Below, in pieces: positions 28,372 through 35,835 of a stretch of 64,000 nucleotides of DNA. How positions within the stretch are numbered: the first letter of the stretch is position 1; each line of letters begins with the position of its first letter. This DNA is from Myxococcales bacterium (lineage in GTDB: Bacteria; Myxococcota_A; Polyangia; Fen-1088): the NCBI GenBank assembly GCA_022184915.1, contig JAGTJU010000002.1, forward strand, positions 434,001 to 498,000, given 5' to 3'. Under the pieces are notes generated by a model. That model had not been told where the DNA came from. It did not search any database and saw only the letters and a list, made by a program, of their open reading frames with translations. The translations under genes were made by a program, and so were the position numbers.

Positions 28372-28908
28372 ATGCCCGACGGACAGATGCTTCCAGCAAT
28401 CCTTGTACTTGGGGTTGCATGCTCCCTCTCCGCAAGCAGGCCGATCCCAACGAGGGTAGGTGTGCCTTCAAACCTGCGCGGGGAGCGAATGTCTGCGAAT
28501 TCAAGTCACGAGCTTGATGAGCTGTCCATTTCTGGAGGCGCGTTTCAGCTGCTACGTGTTGTGTATGAGCACCGCGTCAGGGGCGAGGTCGAAGCCAACT
28601 TTCCACTCTCCAACTACAGGATTCAGGTGTCTCGGGAGACGCCCGCAGCGCGCTTTGTCCACATTGCCCTTGTTCCCGCTCTGGCCTCAGGGGAGTCGGC
28701 AGGTAGTGCTCCGATCCACTCAACGTCTTTGGGAAAAGAAGAATGCTATATCGTGGACTCAGTGAGACTAGCGGTGCTTGAATCCTCCAACCACTGTGGT
28801 ACCGGATGGTCGAAGAGAGATCCCAGAAGGTCTTGTTGTGAGGATTCTTCTGACGTCCGTTTCAAGAATGATCACCATCAGTTGCTTTTTGGTGGCGACA
28901 ACCATTGA
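28372..28908 (+). CDS. Putative lipoprotein, candidate immunity protein of the RHS toxin
   Basis: A 178-aa protein beginning 72 bp after the RHS stop. ATG 28372 has a GGAG ribosome binding site (CCCGGAGAAACTT) and gives a signal-like segment ILVLGVACS that fits a lipobox; a TTG at 28297 overlaps the RHS stop and is a weaker start. The C-terminal half contains FPLSNYRIQVSR, RFVHIALVP and ECYIVDSVRLAVLESSNHC, which aligns by eye with the lipoprotein at 29204 (NPLNFTCEVTW, RHVEVVMIP, ACYLVDIRQWSVVKASRPC). Base composition is lower in GC than the core genome. The place directly after a toxin gene is where immunity genes sit. Function is inferred. Confidence 0.55.
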   Translation: MPDGQMLPAILVLGVACSLSASRPIPTRVGVPSNLRGERMSANSSHELDELSISGGAFQLLRVVYEHRVRGEVEANFPLSNYRIQVSRETPAARFVHIALVPALASGESAGSAPIHSTSLGKEECYIVDSVRLAVLESSNHCGTGWSKRDPRRSCCEDSSDVRFKNDHHQLLFGGDNH

Positions 28909-29081
28909 CGGTTTCTGACAGCCTGAAGTGGTCCCGCCTTAGCGGGTTAGGGCGCAGGTCAGCTGATGGACGGGGGCCGGAAAACGCGCACGTCTGGCGA
29001 TGTGAAGTGGGCATGCGAAGCCGGGGGCCCCCCGTGGCATCAATACCCGAGACGCCAGATTGACAAGAACTGAAGTACATT

Positions 29082-29204
29082 GTGGGCGAGAGTAGTCAAG
29101 AAGAAGTGCCAATACCAGGAAGCATCGACAACGAAGTGATCGCGCTGCCTGAAAACGACGGGCCGCAGCGGCGAAAGTTCAGCGCAGGGGAGAATCTTCG
29201 CTAA
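29082..29204 (+). pseudogene. Transposase N-terminal remnant
   Basis: A 40-codon open frame from GTG 29082 ends in NDGPQRRKFSAGENLR then TAA. The RRKFSAxExLR pattern is what is seen at the start of the helix-turn-helix of many IS3/IS66-type transposases (RRxFTAEEKLRIL), here cut short. The stop overlaps the first base of the next ATG. It is best read as debris of an old insertion. The rest of the 28909-29203 interval shows nothing else. Confidence 0.35.
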
Positions 29205-29710
29205 TGATGGCCGACACGAGGTTCTTAAGGTGGACCGAACTGTCCCTCCTTCTCGTGTTAGTTCAGTTGTCGTGCTCAGGTTCTGGGCCAGAACCGCGGA
29301 AGGACTTGAGTGTGCCTCTGCGGGTCATCGGAAAGGACGGGAGGGAGATTGACCTTCGGATTCAAAGCTTGAAGAACGTGCCAGCTACTGTGAAGCTCAG
29401 CGGCGAACACCTAAAGTCGATGGTGGTCGTTCAAGGGTATCGCGACCGCCAAGAAGGCCTGTCTGTAAAGGAAAAGAATCCGCTAAACTTCACGTGCGAG
29501 GTGACTTGGCATCACGCGAGGAGTGCTCGCCACGTAGAAGTCGTCATGATCCCACGTTTTGAGGAAGGAAAAGGTTGGGAGACTTTAACGTTTCAAGGAA
29601 CGTCTGTCGGGCCCACCGCCTGCTATCTCGTGGACATCAGACAGTGGTCGGTCGTCAAGGCCTCTCGGCCTTGTGATGCGACGACCCTGATCAAGGAGCT
29701 GAAGGAGTAG
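29204..29710 (+). CDS. Putative lipoprotein paralogous to the 28372 protein
   Basis: A 168-aa protein with an N-terminal signal (LSLLLVLVQLSCSGSG, lipobox LVQLSC). The C-terminal half resembles the preceding lipoprotein: PLNFTCEVTW / PLSNYRIQVSR, HVEVVMIP / FVHIALVP, and CYLVDIRQWSVVKASRPC / CYIVDSVRLAVLESSNHC. An AGGGGAG ribosome binding site lies 11 bases before ATG 29204. It may be an orphan immunity gene left from a displaced RHS module. Composition is again lower in GC than the flanking genome. No known family is recognised. Confidence 0.6.
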   Translation: MMADTRFLRWTELSLLLVLVQLSCSGSGPEPRKDLSVPLRVIGKDGREIDLRIQSLKNVPATVKLSGEHLKSMVVVQGYRDRQEGLSVKEKNPLNFTCEVTWHHARSARHVEVVMIPRFEEGKGWETLTFQGTSVGPTACYLVDIRQWSVVKASRPCDATTLIKELKE

Positions 29711-29848
29711 CGCTGTAAGCCCGTTACGCCCAGCCTGGTGGCGGTCAAGTGCGCGGCCAGTAAGCTCCACCGGGGTTGCTCTGTTCGCCAGGCCAGAGGC
29801 GCACAGCAGCCCGCCCACGCAAGCTACGCCCCCCGGGACCGGTGGCCC

Positions 29849-30040
29849 TCACCCCCCAGAGCGTGCTTGGCCTGCCCAAGCGTCTGTCGTGAGTTCGCTG
29901 AGCCTGCTGACGGGCCAGCCGCCGCGGATCCTCCCGAGCACGTCGATGAGGTAGTCGCGGGTATCGATGCCCAGATTCCGGCACGACAGGATCAGCGTGT
30001 ACACCGCTGCTAGAGCACAACGACCATAACCTACGACAGT
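29849..30040 (-). pseudogene. IS66-type transposase, C-terminal remnant
   Basis: On the minus strand an open frame reads VGYGRCALAAVYTLILSCRNLGID, continuing RDYLIDVLGRI to the end at a TGA (29849-29851). This matches the C-terminal tail of IS66 TnpC transposases (xxAAxLYSLIETCKLNGIDPxxYLxDVLxR). Only about 60 codons remain and the DDE domain is gone. The fragment abuts the 5' end of the second RHS core fragment. Confidence 0.6.
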
Positions 30041-31271
30041 CTGGGCCGGCGGACTTCACTCAGCGATCCGGATGCGGGTGAGACGAAGACGTTCTACAAT
30101 GGCCTTGGCGAGGTTCGTCGAGAGGAGGATGCTCTCGGCGGAGTCACGACGTTTGAACAGGACCTTATGGGTCGAACGACAGAGCAACGCGTGGAAGAGC
30201 TTGCGGATCCAAACACCGGCAGGCCGGCGGGGGTACACTCGACGGCATTTCGATGGGACACCGCGCCGAACGGCGTCGGCCAGCTTCACTGGAGCGCCTC
30301 ACCCGACGGCGTGGTGAAGGCGTTCGGGTACGATAGGCTGGGGCGCGCAGTGGTGGAATCGACGGTTCGGAACGGGGTGGAGCACGTGTTCAAGCGGTCG
30401 TTCGACGATGCGGGACGTTTGGACGTGTTGACGTATCCCGAGGCGCGGCTTGCAGGGCGTGTGGGTCAGGGGGCTACGACGCGCGTGCAATACGTTTACA
30501 ACGAGATCAATGGGTCTCTGTCGCGGGTGCGGAACGCTGACAACCCCACCCAGGTATTTTGGGAGGCTTTGGCGCGTGACGACTCGAACCGCATCACGTT
30601 GGAGCGCTTCGGTCAGCTGGTTGAGACCACGAGGACGTGGAACCAGAGGCGTGGGTGGATCGATGGCATTACGACGAAGTTGGGCAGTTCGATACTGCAG
30701 CAGGCCAGCTACGTGCGAACACCGGGTGGCTTCGTGAAGGAGAGGCGGGACGGTGTGGCGAGCGGTGGGGCCTTTACGGAGACGTTTGGGTACGATGCTC
30801 TGAACCGGCTCGAGACGTGGTGCGTGCGCGACGTTGCGGGTGGGAGTGCGAACTGCAGTCAAGCGGCGTTCGGTGTAAAGTACGAGTTCTCAGACAACGG
30901 CAATTTGACGGGCCGAAAGACATTCATGAATGGTGCGGCAAACAGTCCGGTTGAGGACATTCGCTACGCGTACCCTTCGGCGGGGGCTCCGCGCCCGCAC
31001 GCAGTGAGGACGCGGCGATGGGAGGTGGGCAACGGGAGCGACGCGGAGTTTAAGTACGACGGGGCGGGGCGGCAGTGGGAGCGGCCAGGCCAGGTGGTGA
31101 CGTACAACGCATTTGACCTTCCGGAGAAGATCGTATCGGGAGGAGCGACGACAACGTATCTGTACGATGCGGAGGGAGGTCGGTACGAAAAGAAGACTGT
31201 ATTTGGTCCCACGTTGACGCGAAGGACGACGTATGTGGGTGGGCTATACGAGGTTCGGCAGGACGTGGGAA
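30014..31271 (+). pseudogene. RHS core fragment, truncated at both ends
   Basis: From about 30014 the frame reads classical YD repeats: ITYDSLGRRTSLSD, then FYNGLGEVRREEDALG and FEQDLMGRTTEQRVE. It then runs into the 1013-bp block shared with the first RHS gene (30259-31271). It has no start: a TAG closes the frame at 30011-30013 and the IS66 remnant lies upstream. At 31272 the IS3 element interrupts it, so neither the end of the core nor a toxin domain survives. The upstream 245 bp carry RHS core sequence that the first copy lacks. Confidence 0.8.
30259..31271 (+). repeat. RHS core duplication, copy 2
   Basis: The second copy of the block at 25861-26876, same orientation, start-to-start distance 4398 bp. 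It ends exactly where the IS3-family element begins. Confidence 0.9.
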
Positions 31272-31338
31272 GTGGACCCCAAAAACTGGACCACGGGGTA
31301 AGGTGTGATTCGCCTCGAAACGAGAGGAATCTACCCCC

Positions 31339-31632
31339 ATGAAACGGAAACGACAAAAGCATACGGCCGCGTTCAAGGCAAAAGTAGCGCTGGAAGCGAT
31401 ACGGGAACAAACCACAATCGCGGAAATCGCGCGGGTCTACAAGCTGAACCCGAATCTGGTGCACAAATGGAAAGCCGAGGCCATCGAGCGAATGGCAGTA
31501 GTGTTTGAGCAAGGTCGTGCGAGCGACGACGAGGCGCTGGGCGCCGAACGCGAGACCGAGCTTCTACGCAAGGTTGGTCAGCTGACGTTGGAGAACGATT
31601 TTTTAGCACGCGGGCTCGCGCGAATCCGGTGA
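31339..31632 (+). CDS. IS3-family transposase OrfA
   Basis: A 97-aa helix-turn-helix protein (KHTAAFKAKVALEAIREQ, EIARVYKLNPNLVHKWKAE) with a C-terminal leucine-zipper-like stretch (ELLRKVGQLTLENDFLARGL), the standard OrfA plan. Its stop overlaps an in-frame GTG of orfB (GTGA at 31629), where IS3 elements normally use a -1 frameshift to make OrfAB. Confidence 0.88.
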   Translation: MKRKRQKHTAAFKAKVALEAIREQTTIAEIARVYKLNPNLVHKWKAEAIERMAVVFEQGRASDDEALGAERETELLRKVGQLTLENDFLARGLARIR

Positions 31633-32089
31633 AGGAGAAATGCGCCATGGTCGAGCCCAAAGAGAAAATCTCCATCCGAAGGCAATGCGAACTGCTCGAC
31701 TTGCCCAGGTCGACGTTTTACTTCGAGGGAATGGAAGCCCCAGAAGAGGACCTGAAACTGTGCACCGAGCTTGATCGGTTGCATCTAGAATTTCCAGCGG
31801 CGGGGAGTCGGCAGTTGTCTCGGCTTTTGCGCAACCGTGGCAAGCGGGTGAACAGAAAGCGCGTACAACGGCTGATGAGGGCCATGGGCTTGGAGGCACT
31901 TGCCCCGAAGCCGTGTACGACGATGGCAAGCCCCGAGCATGAGAAATTTCCGTATCTGCTGAGAAACTTGAATATCGTGCGGCCGAACCAGGTGTGGGCT
32001 TCGGACATTACGTACATCCCCACGGCGATGGGGCATTGCTATCTGGTTGCCGTGATGGATTGGTATTCGCGGCGCGTTCTATCGTGGCG
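31629..32089 (+). pseudogene. IS3-family transposase OrfB, 5' part
   Basis: About 153 codons of OrfB: the N-terminal IS150-like region (RRQCELLDLPRSTFYFEG) followed by the start of the rve/DDE domain (NQVWASDITYIP with the first catalytic Asp, then AVMDWYSRRVLSWR). The frame is broken at 32090 by the left end of the inserted transposon. Deleting the insertion and one copy of the 6-bp duplication restores VLSWRVSNSMDS in perfect frame with the part at 35637. Confidence 0.9.
32084..32089 (+). repeat. Target-site duplication GTGGCG, left
   Basis: This hexamer is repeated directly at 35631-35636 on the other side of the transposon. Removing one copy with the element restores the orfB reading frame. 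Confidence 0.85.
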
Positions 32090-32103
32090 TGTTGTCTCTC
32101 ACG
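32090..32103 (+). repeat. Transposon left terminal inverted repeat
   Basis: TGTTGTCTCTCACG; it matches 11 of 14 bases with the reverse complement of the right end (TGTTAGGTCTCACG). TGT...ACA ends are typical of Tn7/Tn5053-type elements. Confidence 0.7.
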
Positions 32104-32262
32104 CTATCTCACCTCGAGTTTCTCAGCGAAGATCACCCTGACAGGGGGTTGATTTCTCAGATTGGAGGGTGGGTGCGTGCCGGGTTGGATAAGGGCACAA
32201 ATGGAGAAGCCCCGGCGCGGTTGAGGCGAAGCCGGGGCTGATTTGGGGATTCTTCTCGGGGT

Positions 32263-32574
32263 TCAGAAGGGCAGGTCGAGCTGGTCGCAGGCGTTGTCGA
32301 TGGCCACGTGCCTGTATTCCCTGATCGCGGTGCGCAAGTCGACACAGCGAAAGAGAAGGAGGTACGCCGAGCGCGCTTGCGGTGAGAGCGGCTCACCAAA
32401 GGCCAGCCCGCCCAGGGTTAGGTCTGGATGCGCTGCGTGTAGCTGTTGGGCAGCAGCTGCGAGCGTGGCGTCCAGGGCGGCAAGGACGCCGATCGCGGGC
32501 GCGACACAAAGCTCGTCGAGCCCGGGCTGGATGATGGGACCAGCCTCCAATGGAATCGTAGTGCCCATGGTCAC
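32263..32574 (-). CDS. Small transposon protein, unknown
   Basis: A 103-aa protein starting at GTG 32574, which overlaps the ATPase stop (GTGA). It is mostly helical with an Ala-rich middle (ALDATLAAAAQQLHAAHP) and ends RHVAIDNACDQLDLPF. I know no family for it. Tight coupling to the ATPase suggests a role in transposition or its control, perhaps a TniQ- or TnsC-partner-like accessory, but nothing in the sequence proves that. Confidence 0.6.
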   Translation of the reverse strand: MTMGTTIPLEAGPIIQPGLDELCVAPAIGVLAALDATLAAAAQQLHAAHPDLTLGGLAFGEPLSPQARSAYLLLFRCVDLRTAIREYRHVAIDNACDQLDLPF

Positions 32575-33371
32575 CCGACCTCCGGCAAAGCTGCCTGGAC
32601 GTGCTCGACAGTCACGGATTTGGCCCGTGCGAGAGCTGCGGCCATGAGGGCGTGGTGAGCAAGGAGGTTCACTTTTCGTGGCAGACCTCCTGTGGCCTGG
32701 AAGGTTGCCTCGAGGGCTGCGGGATCAAAGAGCGGCAGCTCGGTCCCCGCGAGGCGAAGCCGGTGAGCAAAGTATCCGGACAGCTCCTCACGGGAAAGAC
32801 CTGCGAAGTGATAGCGCATGACGATGCGCTGGCTGAGCGCCTCGTAGACAGCCATGCCCAGTCGACGACGCAGCTCAGATTGTCCCACCAGCAGCAGGCA
32901 AAGCCGATTCTCTGCGTCCATTTGGTAGTTGGTCAGGAGCCTGAGGTCTTCGAGCACGTCAGGCCTGAGATGATGGGCCTCATCGACGATGAGGATGGGG
33001 CGACACCGTGCCTCGGTGGTCAGGCGTGTGACCTCGGTTCGGATCTGCCGATACACGGCGGCACGGTTGCGCTCGGTGGGCAGGCCCATTTCCCAGGCGA
33101 TGGCTTTGTAGACGTCCATGACGTTGCCGGTCGAGTGGGCGACGTAGACCACCTTGTGTAGCCCCGTGTGCAGTCCCGAGACTACCTTGCGACAGGCAGT
33201 GGTCTTCCCGCTGCCGCTGTCGCCCGTGACGAGGCCGATGCCCCTCATCTCGATGAGGTGATTGAGGCGGACCGACAGCTCCTGACTTGCAGATGAGACA
33301 AAGAGGTCATCAGGCTCGACCTCCTTGCCGAAGGGATGGCGGTTCAGGCCGAAGTGCTTGCGGTACATCAT
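32571..33371 (-). CDS. Transposition AAA ATPase (ExeA/TniB-like)
   Basis: A 266-aa AAA+ protein. It begins YRKHFGLNRHPFGKEVEPDD, the ExeA/GspA-type N-terminus; the Walker A motif is GDSGSGKTT and the Walker B motif LIVDEAHHL. A helical lid follows (GLSREELSGYFAHRLRLAG). Such ATPases choose target DNA and activate the transposase in Tn7/Mu/IS21-like systems. It overlaps the transposase stop by four bases (ATGA) and the next gene by four bases. Confidence 0.85.
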   Translation of the reverse strand: MMYRKHFGLNRHPFGKEVEPDDLFVSSASQELSVRLNHLIEMRGIGLVTGDSGSGKTTACRKVVSGLHTGLHKVVYVAHSTGNVMDVYKAIAWEMGLPTERNRAAVYRQIRTEVTRLTTEARCRPILIVDEAHHLRPDVLEDLRLLTNYQMDAENRLCLLLVGQSELRRRLGMAVYEALSQRIVMRYHFAGLSREELSGYFAHRLRLAGTELPLFDPAALEATFQATGGLPRKVNLLAHHALMAAALARAKSVTVEHVQAALPEVG

Positions 33372-34729
33372 CGCTCTCCTTGGTCGTGGTGCTCGACGAC
33401 GTCGAAGTCGCGCAGGCGAAGTCCTTCTGGCGGATTCGGTGCAACGCGGTCGGCACGCAGGACGGAGCGCACCTCGTTGTCGCGTTTGACGAAGCAGTTG
33501 GCATACGCATCGACGGGTTTGGCCAGGCCGACTTTGCGCCCCTTGACCCAGAGCTCGACGGGCTTGCCGACCCGGCTCGGGTCGAAGCGCAAAGAGACGG
33601 TTTCGCCGACGAGCGAAGCGTCCACCTCATAGACGACGCCCCGCAAGCTGACGGTCCTGTCTTTGTGTACCTTGCGCTTTTCCTCGAAGAGAAAGAGCGC
33701 ACTGAAGTCTGCGCCGATGTCCGGCAGCCGCACCTCGTCGCAAGCGCGAGCCCAGCGCTCGAGCGGGGTCTCGCCATCAAGGCCTCTGTGAGGGGCCTGG
33801 TGGTACTCCCCCTCGACCCAGGTCCAGAGCTTGCGGTTGAGGGCTTCGAGGCTCGCAGTGTCTCCTTCGGCGAGGGTGCCAAGGCATTGCCGGCGCACCT
33901 CGCGGTGCCAGCGCTCCTGCTTGCCCTTGCCCTGGGGCTGGTAGGGGCGTGCATGGATGAGAGTCACGCCCAGCCTGGCACAGACGAGGGACAGATGATG
34001 CGACCGATATGCTGCCCCGTTGTCGACGTAAAGCCGCAGGGGAAGTCCACGCCGTCGCAGCGCTTGCTCGAAGACGGGCATGAAACAAGAGACGTTTTCG
34101 CCGAGCGCGAAGGCAGCGTACGGGACGACTCGGGTGGCGTCGTCCATGAATGAGATGAGATACGTCTTTTGGCGGCGCTTGCCTCCGATCAGCACGGACG
34201 GTCCGTGCATCACGTCGCTCATCCACATCTCCCCCGCCTTCGCGAAGGCGAAGCGACGGCGGTCGTTGCTCGTTGGCGTCTCGGGCTTGCGAGCCATCAA
34301 GCCTGCACGAGAGAGCACCCGATGCACCGTGGCTGGCGCCAGCTCCAGGTCCTGTGGTACCTCGCCCGAGGCTCGCACGGCATCGATGACCATGCGCACA
34401 GACAGTGCGGGCCTGTCTTCCTTGACCATGCACAGAAGGTCCACGATGGACTGTGGGATCTTGCGTGCCTGCCCCTCGTCACTGCGCGCCTTGGGCATCA
34501 GGGCATCGAAGCCGCCGTGGCGATAGGCCTTGAGCCAGTCTCTGATGGTTTCGGCAGCGATACGGCTCCTGCGTGAGCCGGGGATGTCGTAGGTGCGGTC
34601 CGCCTTCTTTGCGATTTGCTCGCCCAGGCCTCGCTTGCCTTTGGGCCAGTGCAATAGGTCGGCAATCACACCATAGCGAAAGAGCGCGACGGCCTTGCGT
34701 CGCTCGTTGTCGTCGGCTTGGGTGTCCAT
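33368..34729 (-). CDS. DDE transposase (Mu/TniA/IS481-like rve domain)
   Basis: A 453-aa transposase. An N-terminal helix-turn-helix region (LLHWPKGKRGLGEQIAKKA, then SRIAAETIRDWLKAYRHGG) precedes the rve catalytic core with the three acidic residues in MWMSDVMHG, LYVDNGAAYRSHH and GKQERWHREV. A C-terminal Mu-transposase beta-barrel follows (VHKDRTVSLRGVVYEV, GKPVELWVKG). ATG 34729 is chosen for its strong GAGGAG ribosome binding site, although the frame is open to 34894. It catalyses end joining for the 32090-35630 transposon. Confidence 0.88.
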   Translation of the reverse strand: MDTQADDNERRKAVALFRYGVIADLLHWPKGKRGLGEQIAKKADRTYDIPGSRRSRIAAETIRDWLKAYRHGGFDALMPKARSDEGQARKIPQSIVDLLCMVKEDRPALSVRMVIDAVRASGEVPQDLELAPATVHRVLSRAGLMARKPETPTSNDRRRFAFAKAGEMWMSDVMHGPSVLIGGKRRQKTYLISFMDDATRVVPYAAFALGENVSCFMPVFEQALRRRGLPLRLYVDNGAAYRSHHLSLVCARLGVTLIHARPYQPQGKGKQERWHREVRRQCLGTLAEGDTASLEALNRKLWTWVEGEYHQAPHRGLDGETPLERWARACDEVRLPDIGADFSALFLFEEKRKVHKDRTVSLRGVVYEVDASLVGETVSLRFDPSRVGKPVELWVKGRKVGLAKPVDAYANCFVKRDNEVRSVLRADRVAPNPPEGLRLRDFDVVEHHDQGER

Positions 34730-34790
34730 GTTTTCTCCTCGGCGCCCGTGGTTTTGGCGGTGAGCGCCTATGCCTCGACCACTACAGGCG

Positions 34791-35402
34791 TTAGGGCGGC
34801 GGGTCTGGCCCCGTTTCGTGTTCGCGAGGTGTCCACAGTCTGCTGGCGGCTCGACTGCGGGGGCCGAATCCGACTGGCGCGGGCAAGGCGCCAAGCTGCT
34901 TCTCGGATTCGGCTCGTACGTGCCGCAGTACCGGAGTGCCCAGACGCTGGCGGACCTCAGCGAGCGTGGGCTCGCAGTTGCCGAGCAGCGCGGGCGTCGA
35001 GGTCACCAGCACCAGCAGGGCCGCCCGGGTGGCGCTGTAGCGGCGGCGCACCCATCGCACCGCCCCGGGCAGTTCGATGTCTGGCCGCAGCCGATCGGCG
35101 GCTGCCTCTATCGACGGCGCGGCCTCCACCGCGGTCACCACGGCCTCGACCTCCTCCAGGGAGCCACTGAGCCGAGACGCCAAGCAGTCGGGCAACAGGC
35201 TGAAGGTCCGATGTGCCGTCGGGCAGTAGTACCGGGCCACCCGCATCCCAGCTGGCTCCACCCGGGCGTAGGTCCCGAGGCTGCGAAAGCCACATTTGCT
35301 ACCAGATCCGTGCGCCGGACACCGCTCGAGCCTTGCCTGTTGCCAGCCTTCCTGCTTAACGTATTGCTCGCTGGTCAGTACTGTCGCTTGGCGCAACTGC
35401 AC
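34791..35402 (-). CDS. Cys/His-rich transposon accessory protein
   Basis: A 203-aa protein, first gene of the transposon operon, 61 bp before the transposase. Its N-terminal 75 residues have a zinc-ribbon-like pattern (RCPAHGSGSKCGF, then YYCPTAHRTFSLLPDC). The middle is helical (EEVEAVVTAVEAAPSIEAAADR) and looks like a DNA-binding helix-turn-helix domain. I infer a sequence-specific DNA-binding or regulatory subunit of the transposon. I do not know a named family. Confidence 0.6.
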   Translation of the reverse strand: MQLRQATVLTSEQYVKQEGWQQARLERCPAHGSGSKCGFRSLGTYARVEPAGMRVARYYCPTAHRTFSLLPDCLASRLSGSLEEVEAVVTAVEAAPSIEAAADRLRPDIELPGAVRWVRRRYSATRAALLVLVTSTPALLGNCEPTLAEVRQRLGTPVLRHVRAESEKQLGALPAPVGFGPRSRAASRLWTPREHETGPDPPP

Positions 35403-35616
35403 GACCGGCCAAGGGCTCGCACGGTTGCCTCCGTGGCGGGCCCAACCTTTTTCTGGGGTCCCAAGGGCGGGCGTTATGCCTGCCGGCCGGTAGCCTCACC
35501 CAGATCCCCGTTTCCCGCAAAAAGCCACCTCACCCTTGTCCCGCTTTCCGCCCCCTCATCACGAAAACCACCAGGGACCCAGTGCGGGAATTCCTTCCTG
35601 GGGGTTTACGGATTTA

Positions 35617-35630
35617 CGTGAGACCTAACA
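35617..35630 (-). repeat. Transposon right terminal inverted repeat
   Basis: Read on the minus strand it is TGTTAGGTCTCACG, matching the left end at 11 of 14 positions. The 228 bp between it and the first gene hold short CTCACC/CCTCAT-like repeats that may be transposase-binding sites. Confidence 0.7.
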
Positions 35631-35636
35631 GTGGCG
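35631..35636 (+). repeat. Target-site duplication GTGGCG, right
   Basis: This is the partner of 32084-32089 and marks the right edge of the transposon. Confidence 0.85.
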
Positions 35637-35835
35637 CGTGTCCAATTCCATGGACAGCACTTTCTGCATCGAGGCGCTGCGGGAAGCGATGGGAAAGTTC
35701 GGAACACCGTCCATTTTCAACACCGACCAGGGGTCGCAGTTCACGGACAAGGCGTTCACGTCCGTGTTGCTCAACGCTGGGGTCAAGGTCAGCATGGACC
35801 TTCTCGGCGCGAGAGGTAGTATCGTTGAGCGATGA
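35637..35835 (+). pseudogene. IS3-family transposase OrfB, 3' part, truncated
   Basis: OrfB resumes with RVSNSMDSTFCIEALREA, then FNTDQGSQFTDKAF (second catalytic Asp) and GVKVSMD. Homology ends near 35797: the expected GRGRALDNxFVERxWR region with the catalytic Glu is replaced by LLGARGSIVER and a stop. The junction with the following low-GC segment is therefore a deletion or rearrangement breakpoint. Confidence 0.85.

Larger units (their letters stand above)
32090..35630 (-). mobile_element. Four-gene DDE transposon with an ExeA-type ATPase
   Basis: A 3541-bp element inserted in the IS3 orfB. Its boundaries are fixed by 14-bp imperfect inverted repeats and a perfect 6-bp duplication (GTGGCG). 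All four genes run on the minus strand in the order 203-aa Cys/His protein, DDE transposase, AAA ATPase, 103-aa protein. The last three overlap by four bases each. The transposase-plus-ATPase pair recalls IstA/IstB, TniA/TniB and MuA/MuB, but the ATPase is of the ExeA/GspA kind. All frames are open and the ends intact, so it may be recent and active. Confidence 0.82.
31272..35797 (+). mobile_element. IS3-family element, 3'-truncated and split by a transposon
   Basis: The left end is at 31272 (GTGGACCCCAAAAACTGGAC), a typical IS3-family terminus, inserted in the RHS core. OrfA and the start of orfB follow, then the 3541-bp transposon at 32090-35630, then orfB resumes. The orfB similarity stops near 35797 at KVSMD; the last third of the transposase and the right inverted repeat are missing. 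The element is therefore dead. Confidence 0.8.
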
